Origin: an uncultured Prevotella sp.
GTDB lineage: Bacteria > Bacteroidota > Bacteroidia > Bacteroidales > Bacteroidaceae
NCBI GenBank assembly: GCA_934204655.1
Contig: CAKPZJ010000042.1
Location: forward strand, 1 to 6,739
Reading direction: 5' to 3'
DNA length: 6,739 bases
Part shown: one piece after another, positions 6,722-6,739 of the stretch
How the letters are laid out: each line of letters opens with the position of its first letter
How positions within the stretch are numbered: position 1 is the stretch's first letter
The notes under the pieces: model-generated
The model's input: only the letters and a program-made list of their open reading frames with translations
What the model was told of the DNA's origin: nothing
The model's database searches: none
Program-made: the position numbers and the translations under genes

Positions 6722-6739
6722 AGCAAAAACAGGCCAACT

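Overview
The window looks like Bacteroidales chromosome, possibly Prevotella/Segatella-like (the genus is a guess). Three things point there: a single-chain MurF–alanine racemase fusion, a family typical of Bacteroidetes; a GSCFA-family protein directly upstream of it; and TAnnTTTG-type -7 promoter elements in place of E. coli-like -10 boxes. Every gene I can support lies on the minus strand, so transcription runs from the right edge to the left.

Layout in transcription order. At 6739-6491 is a non-coding leader with a good Bacteroidetes-type promoter (6558-6527), plus a possible second -7 element and a hairpin at the extreme right edge. At 6490-4046 is a large single-chain restriction-modification enzyme: an N-terminal PD-(D/E)xK-like nuclease motif, then an N6-adenine methyltransferase with GSYFTP, DCAAGTG and NPPY motifs, then a probable target-recognition region. 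Overlapping its stop codon, in another frame, is a 29-codon remnant (4064-3975) that reads like the last strands of an outer-membrane beta-barrel. A candidate terminator hairpin follows (3959-3899). The enzyme therefore seems to have landed in, and replaced most of, an older outer-membrane protein gene whose tail and terminator remain.

From about 3850 leftwards is a second, GC-richer transcription unit. A TACTTTTG -7 element (3795-3788) precedes a 69-codon ORF with a signal-peptide-like start (3757-3548). Then come the GSCFA-family SGNH-like hydrolase (3529-2690) and, 6 nt later, the MurF–Alr fusion (2683-206). A strong rho-independent terminator (183-138) closes the unit.

Functionally, the left unit is housekeeping cell-wall synthesis. 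The racemase half makes D-alanine and the MurF half adds D-Ala-D-Ala to the UDP-MurNAc-tripeptide; the close coupling of GSCFA suggests an envelope-related role, but its substrate is unknown. The right part is accessory: a one-gene restriction-modification defence system of visibly lower GC content, inserted beside the conserved operon. The clearest unusual features are the insertion scar, the overlap at the enzyme's C-terminus, and the uncharacterised small ORF and GSCFA enzyme ahead of murF-alr.
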